Positions 22,631 to 28,918 of a stretch of DNA of 31,342 nucleotides are shown here, piece by piece. Position 1 is the stretch's first letter. The number at the start of each line of letters is the position of its first letter. The notes beneath the pieces are model-generated. The model searched no databases. It was not told where the DNA came from and saw nothing but the letters and a program-made list of their open reading frames with translations. The DNA is from DATBDM01 sp036269915 (GTDB lineage: Bacteria; Actinomycetota; Thermoleophilia; Solirubrobacterales; Solirubrobacteraceae), in NCBI GenBank assembly GCA_036269915.1, contig DATBDM010000134.1:1-31342 (forward strand). Direction: 5' to 3'. The position numbers were made by a program, and so were the translations under genes.

Positions 22631-22843
22631 CTACTCGAGCACGACCAGCGTGTCGCCCTCGGACACCGACTGGCCCTCCTCGACGAGGATCTCGGAAACC
22701 GTGCCCTCGTCCTCGGCCTCGACGGGCATCTCCATCTTCATCGACTCGAGGACCGCGACGGTGTCGCCCTCCTCGACGGTGTCGCCGATCTTGACCTCGA
22801 TCTTCCACACGGTGCCCGTGATGTGGGCGTCCACGTTCGCCAT
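22631..22843 (-). CDS. Stand-alone biotin/lipoyl attachment domain (biotin carboxyl carrier)
   Basis: A 70-residue single biotinyl domain carrying covalent biotin for an acyl-CoA carboxylase, decarboxylase or transcarboxylase. The biotinylation motif is LESMKMEMPVEA with Lys36 as acceptor; VKIGDTVEEGDTVAVLE and VEEGQSVSEGDTLVVLE are the two symmetric halves of the hammerhead fold. The start is ATG 22843 rather than the in-frame ATG at 22855, because a TATGGT box ends 7 nt before 22843 and overlaps the upstream ATG. Carboxylase subunits are not in the window. Its stop touches the crotonase start, suggesting a shared function on carboxylated acyl-CoAs. Confidence 0.92.
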   Translation of the reverse strand: MANVDAHITGTVWKIEVKIGDTVEEGDTVAVLESMKMEMPVEAEDEGTVSEILVEEGQSVSEGDTLVVLE

Positions 22844-22866
22844 GGCTGGCACCATACCCAGCCATG
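22841..22866. promoter_or_regulatory. Symmetric divergent start region with TATGGT box
   Basis: CATGGCTGG and CCAGCCATG form a perfect 9-bp inverted repeat with an 8-nt centre. The two outer ATGs are the start codons of the biotinyl-domain gene (minus) and glycerol kinase (plus), 20 bp apart. TATGGT on the minus strand (22856-22851) is a candidate leaderless promoter; no equivalent box was found for glycerol kinase. Confidence 0.5.
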
Positions 22867-24342
22867 CTGCTGGCGATCGATCAGGGGACGACGGGCACGA
22901 CGAGCCTCGTGTTCGACCTGCAGGGCGAGCTGATCGGCCGCGCCTACCGCGAGTTCACTCAGCACTTCCCGCGTCCGGGCTGGGTCGAGCACGACGCGGC
23001 CGAGATCTGGGAGGTCTCGCACGCGGTCGCCGGCGAGGCGCTCGAGGACGCCGGGCTGGAGCCCGGCGAGCTCGAGGCGGTGGGGCTGACCAACCAACGC
23101 GAGACCGTCGTCTGCTGGGACCCGTCGACGGGCGAGCCGCTCCATCACGCGCTGGTCTGGCAGGACCGCCGCACGGCTGCCCGCTGCGCCGAGCTGCGCG
23201 ACCAGGGCGAGGAGCCCGCGCTGCGGGCGAAGACCGGCCTGATCCTCGACCCGTACTTCTCGGCGACGAAGATCGAGTGGCTGCTGCGCAACGTCGACGG
23301 GCTCGCGCAGCGCGCCCGCGAGGGGCGCGCGGTGTTCGGCACGGTCGACGCGTGGATGCTGTTCAAGCTCACCGGCGAGTTCGCGACCGAGCCGAGCAAC
23401 GCCTCGCGGACGCTGCTGATGGACATCGGCTCCGGCCGCTGGGACCCGGACCTGCTCGGCCTCTTCGGCGTGCCCGAGCGCGCGCTGCCCGCCATCCGGC
23501 CCTCCTGCGGCGAGCTCGGCCGCACGCGTGCCGATGCGTTCCACGGCCACGCGGTGCCGGTCTCCGGCGTGGCCGGCGACCAGCAGGCCGCGTTGTTCGG
23601 CCAGCGCTGCCTCGAGCCCGGGCTGGGCAAGAACACCTACGGGACCGGCTCCTTCGTGCTGCTCAACCACGGGACCTCGATGCCGGAGCCGTCGCCGGGG
23701 CTGCTGTCGACGGTCGCGTGGAAGATCGGCCGGAGCACGACGTACGCGCTCGAGGCGTCGATCTTCGTCACCGGCGCCGCGGTGCAGTGGCTGCGCGACG
23801 GCCTCGGGATCATCGAGCAGGCCGCCGAGACCGAGGCGCTGGCGAAGTCGCTGGACGCCAACGACGGCGTGTACTTCGTCCCGGCGCTCACCGGGCTCGG
23901 CTCGCCGCACTGGGATCCCTACGCCCGCGGGACGGTCGTCGGGCTGACGCGCGGCGCCACGCGCGCGCACCTCGCGCGCGCCGCGCTGGAGGCGATGGCC
24001 TACCAGGCGGTCGACGCGATCGACGCGATGCGGGGCGCCGGCGCGGACCCGCTCGAGGAGCTGCGCGCCGACGGCGCCGCGACCGTCAACCAGTGGCTGA
24101 TGCAGTTCCAGGCCGATATGCTCGGCGTCCCCGTCGTCGTGCCGGAGGTCGCGGAGACGACCGCGATGGGGGCGGCGCTGCTCGCGGGTGTCGGCGCGGA
24201 CCTGCTGACGCTCGACCAGGTGCGCTCGCTCGGCGACGAGCGAGCGCGCTACGAGCCCGCCATGGGCGAGGACGAACGCGCCTCGCTGCTCGACGGCTGG
24301 CATCGCGCGCTGGAGCGCTCACGCGCCTGGGCGGCGGAGTGA
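22864..24342 (+). CDS. glpK: Glycerol kinase
   Basis: A 492-residue FGGY-family kinase that makes sn-glycerol 3-phosphate from glycerol and ATP. The N-terminus LLAIDQGTTGTTSLVFD is the phosphate-1 loop, GLTNQRETVVCWD and ALVWQDRRT are glycerol-kinase signatures, SGVAGDQQAALFGQ carries the catalytic aspartate, and GTGSFVLLNHG and LRADGAATVNQWLMQFQAD complete the family pattern. Length is standard. The following gene encodes a PlsC-type acyltransferase that uses a glycerol-3-phosphate derivative, so the pair fits phospholipid synthesis or glycerol use. It is divergent from the biotinyl-domain gene with overlapping regulatory DNA. No glpF or glpD is in the window. Confidence 0.96.
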   Translation: MLLAIDQGTTGTTSLVFDLQGELIGRAYREFTQHFPRPGWVEHDAAEIWEVSHAVAGEALEDAGLEPGELEAVGLTNQRETVVCWDPSTGEPLHHALVWQDRRTAARCAELRDQGEEPALRAKTGLILDPYFSATKIEWLLRNVDGLAQRAREGRAVFGTVDAWMLFKLTGEFATEPSNASRTLLMDIGSGRWDPDLLGLFGVPERALPAIRPSCGELGRTRADAFHGHAVPVSGVAGDQQAALFGQRCLEPGLGKNTYGTGSFVLLNHGTSMPEPSPGLLSTVAWKIGRSTTYALEASIFVTGAAVQWLRDGLGIIEQAAETEALAKSLDANDGVYFVPALTGLGSPHWDPYARGTVVGLTRGATRAHLARAALEAMAYQAVDAIDAMRGAGADPLEELRADGAATVNQWLMQFQADMLGVPVVVPEVAETTAMGAALLAGVGADLLTLDQVRSLGDERARYEPAMGEDERASLLDGWHRALERSRAWAAE

Positions 24343-24363
24343 TCGGGTAGAAATCGTAGCCAG

Positions 24364-25128
24364 ATGAAGGAGCAGGTCTACAAGGACCCACGCCCCGAGG
24401 AGTACTTCGATCGCTTCCACGAGCGGGCGCGCACGCGTGAGCCCGACTGGGTCTACGCGGCGGTCAAGTACCTGACGACGATCTACTCGTGGATCTTCTT
24501 CCGGGCGCGCGCGATCCGCGCGGAGCGGGTGCCGCCCGAGGGGCCGGTGATCATCGCGCCCAATCACTTCTCGCACATGGACCACTTCTTCGTCGGCGAC
24601 CCGCTGCGGCGCTCGGTGCGCTTCATGGCGAAGTCGCAGATGTTCAAGCCGCCGCTGCAGTGGGTCTTCACCCACGGCGGCGTGTTCCCGATCCGCCGCG
24701 GGCACCGCGACGAGAAGGCGTTCGACACCGCGCGCACCGTGCTCGACCAGGGCGGCTGCGTGGTCATGTACTGCGAGGGAGGGCGCTCGCGCACGGGCGA
24801 TCTGGCGGAGGAGCCCAAGCGCGGCATCGGGCGGCTCGCGCTCGAGACAGGAGCGACGGTCGTGCCCGCCGCGATCTACGGCTCCTCGCAGGTGCGCAAC
24901 TGGAAGCGGCTGCAGTTCCCGAAGGTGACGATCCTGTTCGGCGACCCGATCCGCTGGGAGCCGCGCGTCGAGGAGCCGACCCGCGAGCAGCAGCAGGAGG
25001 TCGCCAACCAGATCCTCGCCGAGATCAAGTCGCTGTACGCGCTGCTCGAGGCCGAGGGCCGCAAGGGCGTGCTCAAGCGCCTGCGCGCGCTGCGTCGCGA
25101 GGCGCGCAAGCGCCCGGCGACCGTATGA
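24364..25128 (+). CDS. 1-acyl-sn-glycerol-3-phosphate acyltransferase (PlsC-like)
   Basis: A 254-residue membrane-associated acyltransferase that should acylate lysophosphatidic acid to phosphatidic acid. Block I is NHFSHMD (H-x4-D catalytic motif), block II GGVFPIRRG, block III CEGGRSRTG and block IV VVPAAIYGSS, all in order. The C-terminus is long and basic (KGVLKRLRALRREARKR), which may aid membrane binding. The ATG start is 21 bp after glycerol kinase; a TAGAAA element 10 nt upstream is a weak promoter candidate. The hemolysin-III-type gene follows after 16 bp. Confidence 0.92.
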   Translation: MKEQVYKDPRPEEYFDRFHERARTREPDWVYAAVKYLTTIYSWIFFRARAIRAERVPPEGPVIIAPNHFSHMDHFFVGDPLRRSVRFMAKSQMFKPPLQWVFTHGGVFPIRRGHRDEKAFDTARTVLDQGGCVVMYCEGGRSRTGDLAEEPKRGIGRLALETGATVVPAAIYGSSQVRNWKRLQFPKVTILFGDPIRWEPRVEEPTREQQQEVANQILAEIKSLYALLEAEGRKGVLKRLRALRREARKRPATV

Positions 25129-25144
25129 CTGCTAAGACGGTGTG

Positions 25145-25804
25145 ATGGTCGATCCCCGCGAGGCGCTGCCTTCGCTGCCGCTCCCGCTGCTGCGCGGGCG
25201 CCTGCACCAGTACGCGGCGGGCGTCGCGGCGATCGCCGCCGTCGTGCTGATCGCGCTCGCGCCCGACGAGCGCGCGCGCACGGCCGCCGCGGTCTACGGC
25301 GCCGGCCTGTGCGTGCTGTTCGGGATGAGCGCGCTGTATCACCGCTGGCCCGGGCCGATCCGCTTCAAGCCGCTGCTGCGCCGGCTCGACCACTCGGCGA
25401 TCTTCGTCTTCATCGCGGCGAGCTACACGCCGGTGGGCCTGCTCGTGCTCTCCCCGCCGCTGGGGACCATCATCCTCGCCGTGGCCTGGACGGTCGCGCT
25501 CGGCGGCGTGATCATGAGCGTCGCCTGGATCGACGCGCCGCGGTTCGTGCAGGCGGTCTGTTACATCGCCGCCGGCTGGGTCGCGATCGCCGCGCTGCCG
25601 CAACTGCTCAGCGCCGGCGTCGCCCCCTTCGTCCTCTTCGCGGTCGGCGGGCTCGTCTACTCGATCGGCGCGCTCGTCTACGCGTGGCAGCGGCCGGACC
25701 CGTGGCCGCGGGTGTTCGGCTTCCACGAGGTCTTCCACACGCTGGTGATCGCCGCCGCGATCGTCCACTTCGTGGCGATGGCCGGCTGGGTCATCCCGCG
25801 CTGA
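25145..25804 (+). CDS. Hemolysin III/PAQR family membrane protein
   Basis: A 219-residue protein with about seven hydrophobic segments. The family's metal-site motifs are present: SALYHR, LDHSAIFVFIAASYTP and FGFHEVFHTLVI (two histidines near the last helix). PAQR proteins are membrane hydrolase-like proteins; in bacteria their function is mostly unproven and the haemolysin name is historical. ATG 25145 is chosen; GTG 25142 gives one extra residue. It follows the PlsC-like gene, so a link to membrane lipid metabolism is plausible but unproven. The SDR-like gene starts 5 bp after its stop. Confidence 0.9.
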   Translation: MVDPREALPSLPLPLLRGRLHQYAAGVAAIAAVVLIALAPDERARTAAAVYGAGLCVLFGMSALYHRWPGPIRFKPLLRRLDHSAIFVFIAASYTPVGLLVLSPPLGTIILAVAWTVALGGVIMSVAWIDAPRFVQAVCYIAAGWVAIAALPQLLSAGVAPFVLFAVGGLVYSIGALVYAWQRPDPWPRVFGFHEVFHTLVIAAAIVHFVAMAGWVIPR

Positions 25805-25809
25805 GCGCG

Positions 25810-26349
25810 ATGGAGCTGCTGCGTCCCGGCGTCCTCGACGGCGTGCGGATCGTGGCCGCCGGGACGGGGCCGCTCTCCGCTGCGATCGGTGCGCGCGCGG
25901 CGCTGCTCGGTGCGACGGTCGAGTCGCTGGCCGTCGACCCGTTCGGCGAGGAGCCCGACGGCGTCGACGCCGCCGACCTGCTCGTGTGGGACGGCGACGG
26001 CGCGGCCGGCGCGCACGCCGGCGTCGACGGGGTCCGCGCGGCGCTGGACGGCGCCTGGCTGGCGATCCGGCCGGTCGCGAACCGCGCCTGGATCGAGCGC
26101 GACGGCGCCGAGGGTGGCCGGATCCTGCTGCTCGCGCCGCGCCCTGGCGACGCCCACGCCGAGGCCGCCCGCGCCGGCCTGGAGAACCTCGCGCGCACGC
26201 TCTCGGTCGAGTGGGCGCGCTTCGGCATCCGCCCTGTCGCCGTGCTCCCAGGCGCGGGCCGCACGGCGGGCGAGGTCGCGGAGCTCGCCGCCTACCTCGC
26301 CTCGCCCGCCGGCGCCTACTACTCCGGCTGCGCGTTCACCCTCGCCTAG
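25810..26349 (+). CDS. Degenerate SDR-like Rossmann protein, probably non-catalytic
   Basis: A 179-residue protein that looks like a shortened short-chain dehydrogenase. The N-terminus (GVRIVAAGTGPLSAAIGARA) resembles the dinucleotide-binding start. The C-terminal half (RAGLENLARTLSVEWARFGI, RPVAVLPG, then VAELAAYLASPAGAYYSG) is classic SDR sequence. The catalytic YxxxK is not conserved: the aligned positions are Ala117 and Arg121 (HAEAARAGLEN). About 70 residues of a normal ~250-residue SDR are missing from the middle. The frame is intact and codon use is normal, so it is probably a functional non-enzymatic relative rather than a fresh pseudogene. It is the last gene of the glpK-side run and convergent with the cupin gene. 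Confidence 0.75.
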   Translation: MELLRPGVLDGVRIVAAGTGPLSAAIGARAALLGATVESLAVDPFGEEPDGVDAADLLVWDGDGAAGAHAGVDGVRAALDGAWLAIRPVANRAWIERDGAEGGRILLLAPRPGDAHAEAARAGLENLARTLSVEWARFGIRPVAVLPGAGRTAGEVAELAAYLASPAGAYYSGCAFTLA

Positions 26350-26356
26350 AGGAGCC

Positions 26357-26731
26357 CTAGCCCGCCCAGGGCACCACGACGGAGTCCTCGGTCGGGGCGT
26401 CGCGCGCGACGACGTACTCCGCCGGATCGGTCTCCGAGCGATTGCGCAGCAGGTGCGTCTCGCGCGGCGGGACGAACACCATGTCGCCCGCGCCGATCGT
26501 CACCGTCTCCTGGAGCTGGTCGCCCCAGGAGACGTCGAGCGAGCCCGAGAGCATGTAGACCGCGCTCTCGCAGTGCTCGTGGTAGTGCGCCAGCGACTGC
26601 GCGCCGGCGGGGACGCGGAACACGCCCATGTAGATGCGCGTCGCCCCGGCCGTGGCCTGGGAGATCTCCGCGCCGCCCACGACGCCGCGGGGGACGTCGC
26701 GCTCCTCGTCGGTTGGCTTGACGACCTTCAT
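26357..26731 (-). CDS. Cupin-domain protein
   Basis: A 124-residue single-cupin protein. Motif 1 is HYHEHCESAVYMLSG and motif 2 is GDMVFVPPRETHLLRN; the histidines, Glu56 and His93 would hold a divalent metal. The fold is found in small dioxygenases, isomerases and sensors, so no reaction can be assigned. It starts with ATG 26731, 10 bp after the SDR stop codon begins. TAGCCT, whose TAG is that stop, ends 7 nt before the ATG, suggesting a leaderless transcript of its own. Confidence 0.9.
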   Translation of the reverse strand: MKVVKPTDEERDVPRGVVGGAEISQATAGATRIYMGVFRVPAGAQSLAHYHEHCESAVYMLSGSLDVSWGDQLQETVTIGAGDMVFVPPRETHLLRNRSETDPAEYVVARDAPTEDSVVVPWAG

Positions 26732-26738
26732 GGACGCC

Positions 26739-26744
26739 AGGCTA
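26739..26744 (-). promoter_or_regulatory. -10 box TAGCCT overlapping the SDR stop codon
   Basis: TAGCCT on the minus strand ends 7 nt before the cupin ATG; its TAG is the stop of the upstream SDR gene. The same arrangement recurs before the AceE-like and SDR genes. Confidence 0.4.
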
Positions 26745-27569
26745 CGTCGTCATGCCGGTGAACTGGCCACCGGTGATGTTGAGGACCTGCCCGTGGACGA
26801 AGTTCGACCACGGCGAGCACAGGAAGAACACGCCGCCGGCCGCCTCCTCGGGGGTGCCGGTGCGCCCGAGCGGGATGAGCATCGAGGCCATGCCGCGCAT
26901 CTGGTCGGGGATGCCGAGCTGCACCTTCTCGCCGCCGATCTCCATCTGGTTGTCGTCGACCTTGGACGCGGTCAGGCGCGTCTCGATCCAGCCGAACGCG
27001 ACCGCGTTGACGTTGATCTTGAACTGGCCCCACTCCTTGGCCAGCGTCTTGGTGAGGCCGACGACGCCGCTCTTGCCGGCCGCGTAGTTGGCCTGGCCGG
27101 CGTTGCCCATCGTCCCCGAGATCGAGGAGACGTTGACGATCTTGCGGAAGACCTCCTCGCCACGCTCCTTTTCCTGCTTGGCGGGCTCGCGCAGGTGCGG
27201 GGCCGCCGCGCGGATCACGCGGAAGGGGACGATCGTGTGGATGTCGAGCATCCGCTGGAACGCGTCGTCGGACATCTTGTGGATCGGCGCGTCGATCGTG
27301 TAGCCGGCGTTGTTGACGATGATGTCGATCTTGCCCCAGGCGTCGATCGCCGCCTTGACCAGCTCGTCGGGCGCGCCGGGCCTGGTGAGGTCGCCGGCGT
27401 AGACGGTCGTCTCGCCCGCGATCTCGGAGGCCGCCTGCTGGGCGGCGTCGCCGTCGAGGTCGTTGATGAGCACGCGCGCGCCCTGCTCGCAGAGCAGCTC
27501 GGCCGTGGCGCGTCCGATGCCGCGCGCCGAGCCGGTGACGATGGCCACCTTGCCGTCGAGAACTGCCAT
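26742..27569 (-). CDS. Short-chain dehydrogenase/reductase (FabG-like)
   Basis: A 275-residue NAD(P)-dependent oxidoreductase. Cofactor loop TGSARGIG (12-19), NNAG (86-89), catalytic Ser around 148-149 (NVSSISG), Tyr162 and Lys166 in NYAAGKSGVVGLTKTLAKEW. It resembles 3-oxoacyl-ACP/3-hydroxyacyl-CoA dehydrogenases of fatty-acid-type pathways. It carries an insert after helix 4 (REPAKQEKERGEE) that is longer than in FabG, so a 3-hydroxyacyl-CoA substrate is possible but unproven. The ATG has a strong GGAGG ribosome-binding site 8 nt upstream, and a TAGCCT box precedes this leader. The gene lies between the ABC ATPase and cupin genes. Confidence 0.9.
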   Translation of the reverse strand: MAVLDGKVAIVTGSARGIGRATAELLCEQGARVLINDLDGDAAQQAASEIAGETTVYAGDLTRPGAPDELVKAAIDAWGKIDIIVNNAGYTIDAPIHKMSDDAFQRMLDIHTIVPFRVIRAAAPHLREPAKQEKERGEEVFRKIVNVSSISGTMGNAGQANYAAGKSGVVGLTKTLAKEWGQFKINVNAVAFGWIETRLTASKVDDNQMEIGGEKVQLGIPDQMRGMASMLIPLGRTGTPEEAAGGVFFLCSPWSNFVHGQVLNITGGQFTGMTT

Positions 27570-27605
27570 GTTCGGGCCTCCAGGGTTCCGGTTGGGAGGC
27601 CCGGC

Positions 27606-27611
27606 AGGCTA
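27606..27611 (-). promoter_or_regulatory. -10 box TAGCCT overlapping the ABC ATPase stop codon
   Basis: TAGCCT, with TAG the stop of the ABC gene, lies 36 nt upstream of the SDR ATG and would leave a short leader holding the GGAGG ribosome-binding site. Confidence 0.35.
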
Positions 27612-28313
27612 CGCGGCGACGGCGAGATCCGCGCAGCCGAGGCGGCCGCCGTCGAGCCGCTCGACGCGGTCGGCCAGCGCCGCGACCTCGGGCTCGCGCG
27701 TGAAGACGACGACGGCGATGCCGTCCTCGTGGGCGGCGTCGCGCAGCAGCTCCATCAGCGAGCGTGCCTCGTCGGCGGGGAGGTCGGCCGCGGGCTCGTC
27801 GACGAGCAGCACGGTCGGGGCGCCGAGCAGCGCACGAGCCAGCGCGGCGCGGCGGCGCTCGCCGGCCGTGAGCTGGTCGGGGCGGTGGTGGAGGTGATCC
27901 GCGAGCCCGACGCGCTCGAGCAGCGCCTCGACCGCGCCCGGCTCGGGGCGGCGGGCGGCGATCAGCAGCGGCAGCGCGACGTTCTCGCGGATCGTGATCG
28001 TGGGGAGGGCTGGAGCTTCGGGAAGCAGGATGCCGACGTGGTCGCGGCGCAGGGCGGTCGCCTCGCGGTCCTCGAGGCCGGCGAGCTGGCGGCCGGCGAG
28101 CGTGACGGCACCCGTGGTCGGGCGATCGAGGCCGGCGAGCACGTGCAGAAGGGAGCTCTTGCCGCAGCCGGCCTCACCGACGATCGCCGTCAGCTCGCCC
28201 GCGGCGGCGGCGAAGGTGACGCCGCGCAGCGCGTACGTCGCGTCCGGGCCGTCGCCGACGCGCAGGGAGACGTCGTGCGCGGCGACGGGGGTGTGGGTGG
28301 TGGTGGCGATCAT
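27609..28313 (-). CDS. ABC transporter ATP-binding protein with degenerate Q-, signature and H-motifs
   Basis: A 234-residue ATPase of the LolD/MacB (LPT/lipoprotein-type) group. Walker A GEAGCGKS (46-53) and Walker B VLLVDE (168-173, with the catalytic glutamate) are intact. The Q-loop glutamine is apparently Pro98 (GILLPEAPALP), the signature LSGGQ is LTAGE (148-152), and the H-loop histidine is Arg206 (FTREPE). These changes would reduce or abolish normal ATP turnover. No permease gene is adjacent on either side. The start is ATG 28313, with GAGG about 8 nt upstream; ATG 28334 in the same frame lacks a ribosome-binding site. Either a regulatory ATPase or a divergent transporter subunit is possible. 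Confidence 0.82.
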   Translation of the reverse strand: MIATTTHTPVAAHDVSLRVGDGPDATYALRGVTFAAAAGELTAIVGEAGCGKSSLLHVLAGLDRPTTGAVTLAGRQLAGLEDREATALRRDHVGILLPEAPALPTITIRENVALPLLIAARRPEPGAVEALLERVGLADHLHHRPDQLTAGERRRAALARALLGAPTVLLVDEPAADLPADEARSLMELLRDAAHEDGIAVVVFTREPEVAALADRVERLDGGRLGCADLAVAA

Positions 28314-28340
28314 TCCGTTGACCTCGGCAAGCATTGGTGT

Positions 28341-28360
28341 GCTGGAAGGACCCTTCCAGC
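28341..28360 (-). repeat. Hairpin GCTGGAAG-GACC-CTTCCAGC upstream of the ABC ATPase gene
   Basis: A perfect 8-bp stem with a 4-nt loop, 27 bp before the preferred ABC start codon. It could be an operator or an RNA leader hairpin; no binding protein is suggested by the sequence. Confidence 0.55.
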
Positions 28361-28498
28361 GAGCGGGTGGGTCTGCCGTACGGGAGCCCCCCGAGTTCCG
28401 AGGTCGGCGAGGGGCGGTTTCCCGCACCGCGGCGCACGGGTTCCCCGCCGGGTGTGGCGCTACCGGCGAACTGCGGCGGGTAGGGCACCGTGAGCCTG

Positions 28499-28604
28499 GC
28501 GGGGCCGGTCTCCACCGGCGCGTGTCGCGTTTTGCCCGCGGTGGAGGCAAAAACCGCCACGCGTGTCGCGTTGACCACCTGGTGGGTGGTGAAGGCGACA
28601 CGCG
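28499..28604. repeat. Structured repeat, copy 1 (106 bp)
   Basis: Differs from copy 2 at only two positions. It contains CCGGT-CTCC-ACCGG; a hairpin TTTTGCC (28530) / GGCAAAA (28546); and two direct CGCGTGTCGC (28519 and 28560) plus one inverted GCGACACGCG (28595), so the inverted copy can pair with either direct copy. Weaker similarity between the copies continues ~45 bp upstream. Confidence 0.9.
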
Positions 28605-28619
28605 TAGGTCAGGCGGGGC

Positions 28620-28661
28620 CAGACCCCGTTTAGGTAAAGAGGGTCAGACCCCGTTTAGGTA
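28620..28661. repeat. Tandem 17-bp doublet CAGACCCCGTTTAGGTA, 25-bp period
   Basis: Two identical 17-bp units start at 28620 and 28645, between the two 106-bp repeats. The second is part of the palindrome GGGTC-A-GACCC (28641-28651). Similar GGGTC/GACCC palindromes occur in dispersed intergenic repeats of many bacteria, from general knowledge. Confidence 0.85.
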
Positions 28662-28730
28662 TCGGCCGCACGTGCCGGTTGGCGCCTGGGCGGGGCAGTG
28701 GCGCCGGCGAACGGCGGCTGGGTAGGGAGT

Positions 28731-28836
28731 GCGGGGCCGGTCTCCACCGGCGCGTGTCGCGTTTTGCCCGCGGTGGAGGCAAAAAGCGCCACGCGTGTCG
28801 CGTTGACCACTTGGTGGGTGGTGAAGGCGACACGCG
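28731..28836. repeat. Structured repeat, copy 2 (106 bp)
   Basis: Direct repeat of copy 1, offset by 232 bp. It has the same TTTTGCC/GGCAAAA hairpin and the same CGCGTGTCGC (28751 and 28792) / GCGACACGCG (28827) arrangement. The two substitutions lie outside the stems' key positions. Confidence 0.9.
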
Positions 28837-28865
28837 AAGGGGGATCAGCCCCGATGGCCGAGCCC

Positions 28866-28879
28866 GGTGCTTCCGCACC
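28866..28879 (-). terminator. Possible terminator hairpin downstream of the acyl-CoA dehydrogenase pair
   Basis: On the minus strand GGTGC-GGAA-GCACC is a 5-bp stem with a GNRA tetraloop, ~40 nt after the dehydrogenase stop, within a wider CCCGG/CCGGGG pairing. There is no T-run, so confidence is modest. Confidence 0.35.
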
Positions 28880-28918
28880 CAGCCGGGGTCGACCTTCGCC
28901 CGCGCCCTCGCGACGCCG

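Larger units (their letters stand above)
28314..28918. other. Long non-coding region with repeats and hairpins
   Basis: About 600 bp without a credible gene between the ABC ATPase start and the end of the second acyl-CoA dehydrogenase. Open frames here are short, lack family features and run through the repeats. The region holds an 8-bp-stem hairpin near the ABC gene, two 106-bp repeats, a tandem 17-bp doublet and a terminator-like hairpin, listed separately. The segment 28361-28498 is GC-rich with several short palindromes; I see no named motif in it. Confidence 0.8.

Noticed and set aside
28361..28500. Possible c-di-AMP (ydaO-type) or other riboswitch ahead of the ABC ATPase gene
   Set aside because: Some GGGGAACCC-like and CAGACCCACC-like strings occur on the minus strand, but the conserved blocks and closing stems do not line up, and part of the segment belongs to the dispersed repeat.
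28499..28836. CRISPR array
   Set aside because: Only two long repeats with internal hairpins, a 126-bp spacer and no cas genes; the unit size and number do not fit.
28630..28878. Small open frames running through the 106-bp repeats
   Set aside because: Their translation repeats only because the DNA repeats; there is no ribosome-binding site, family motif or codon-position bias.
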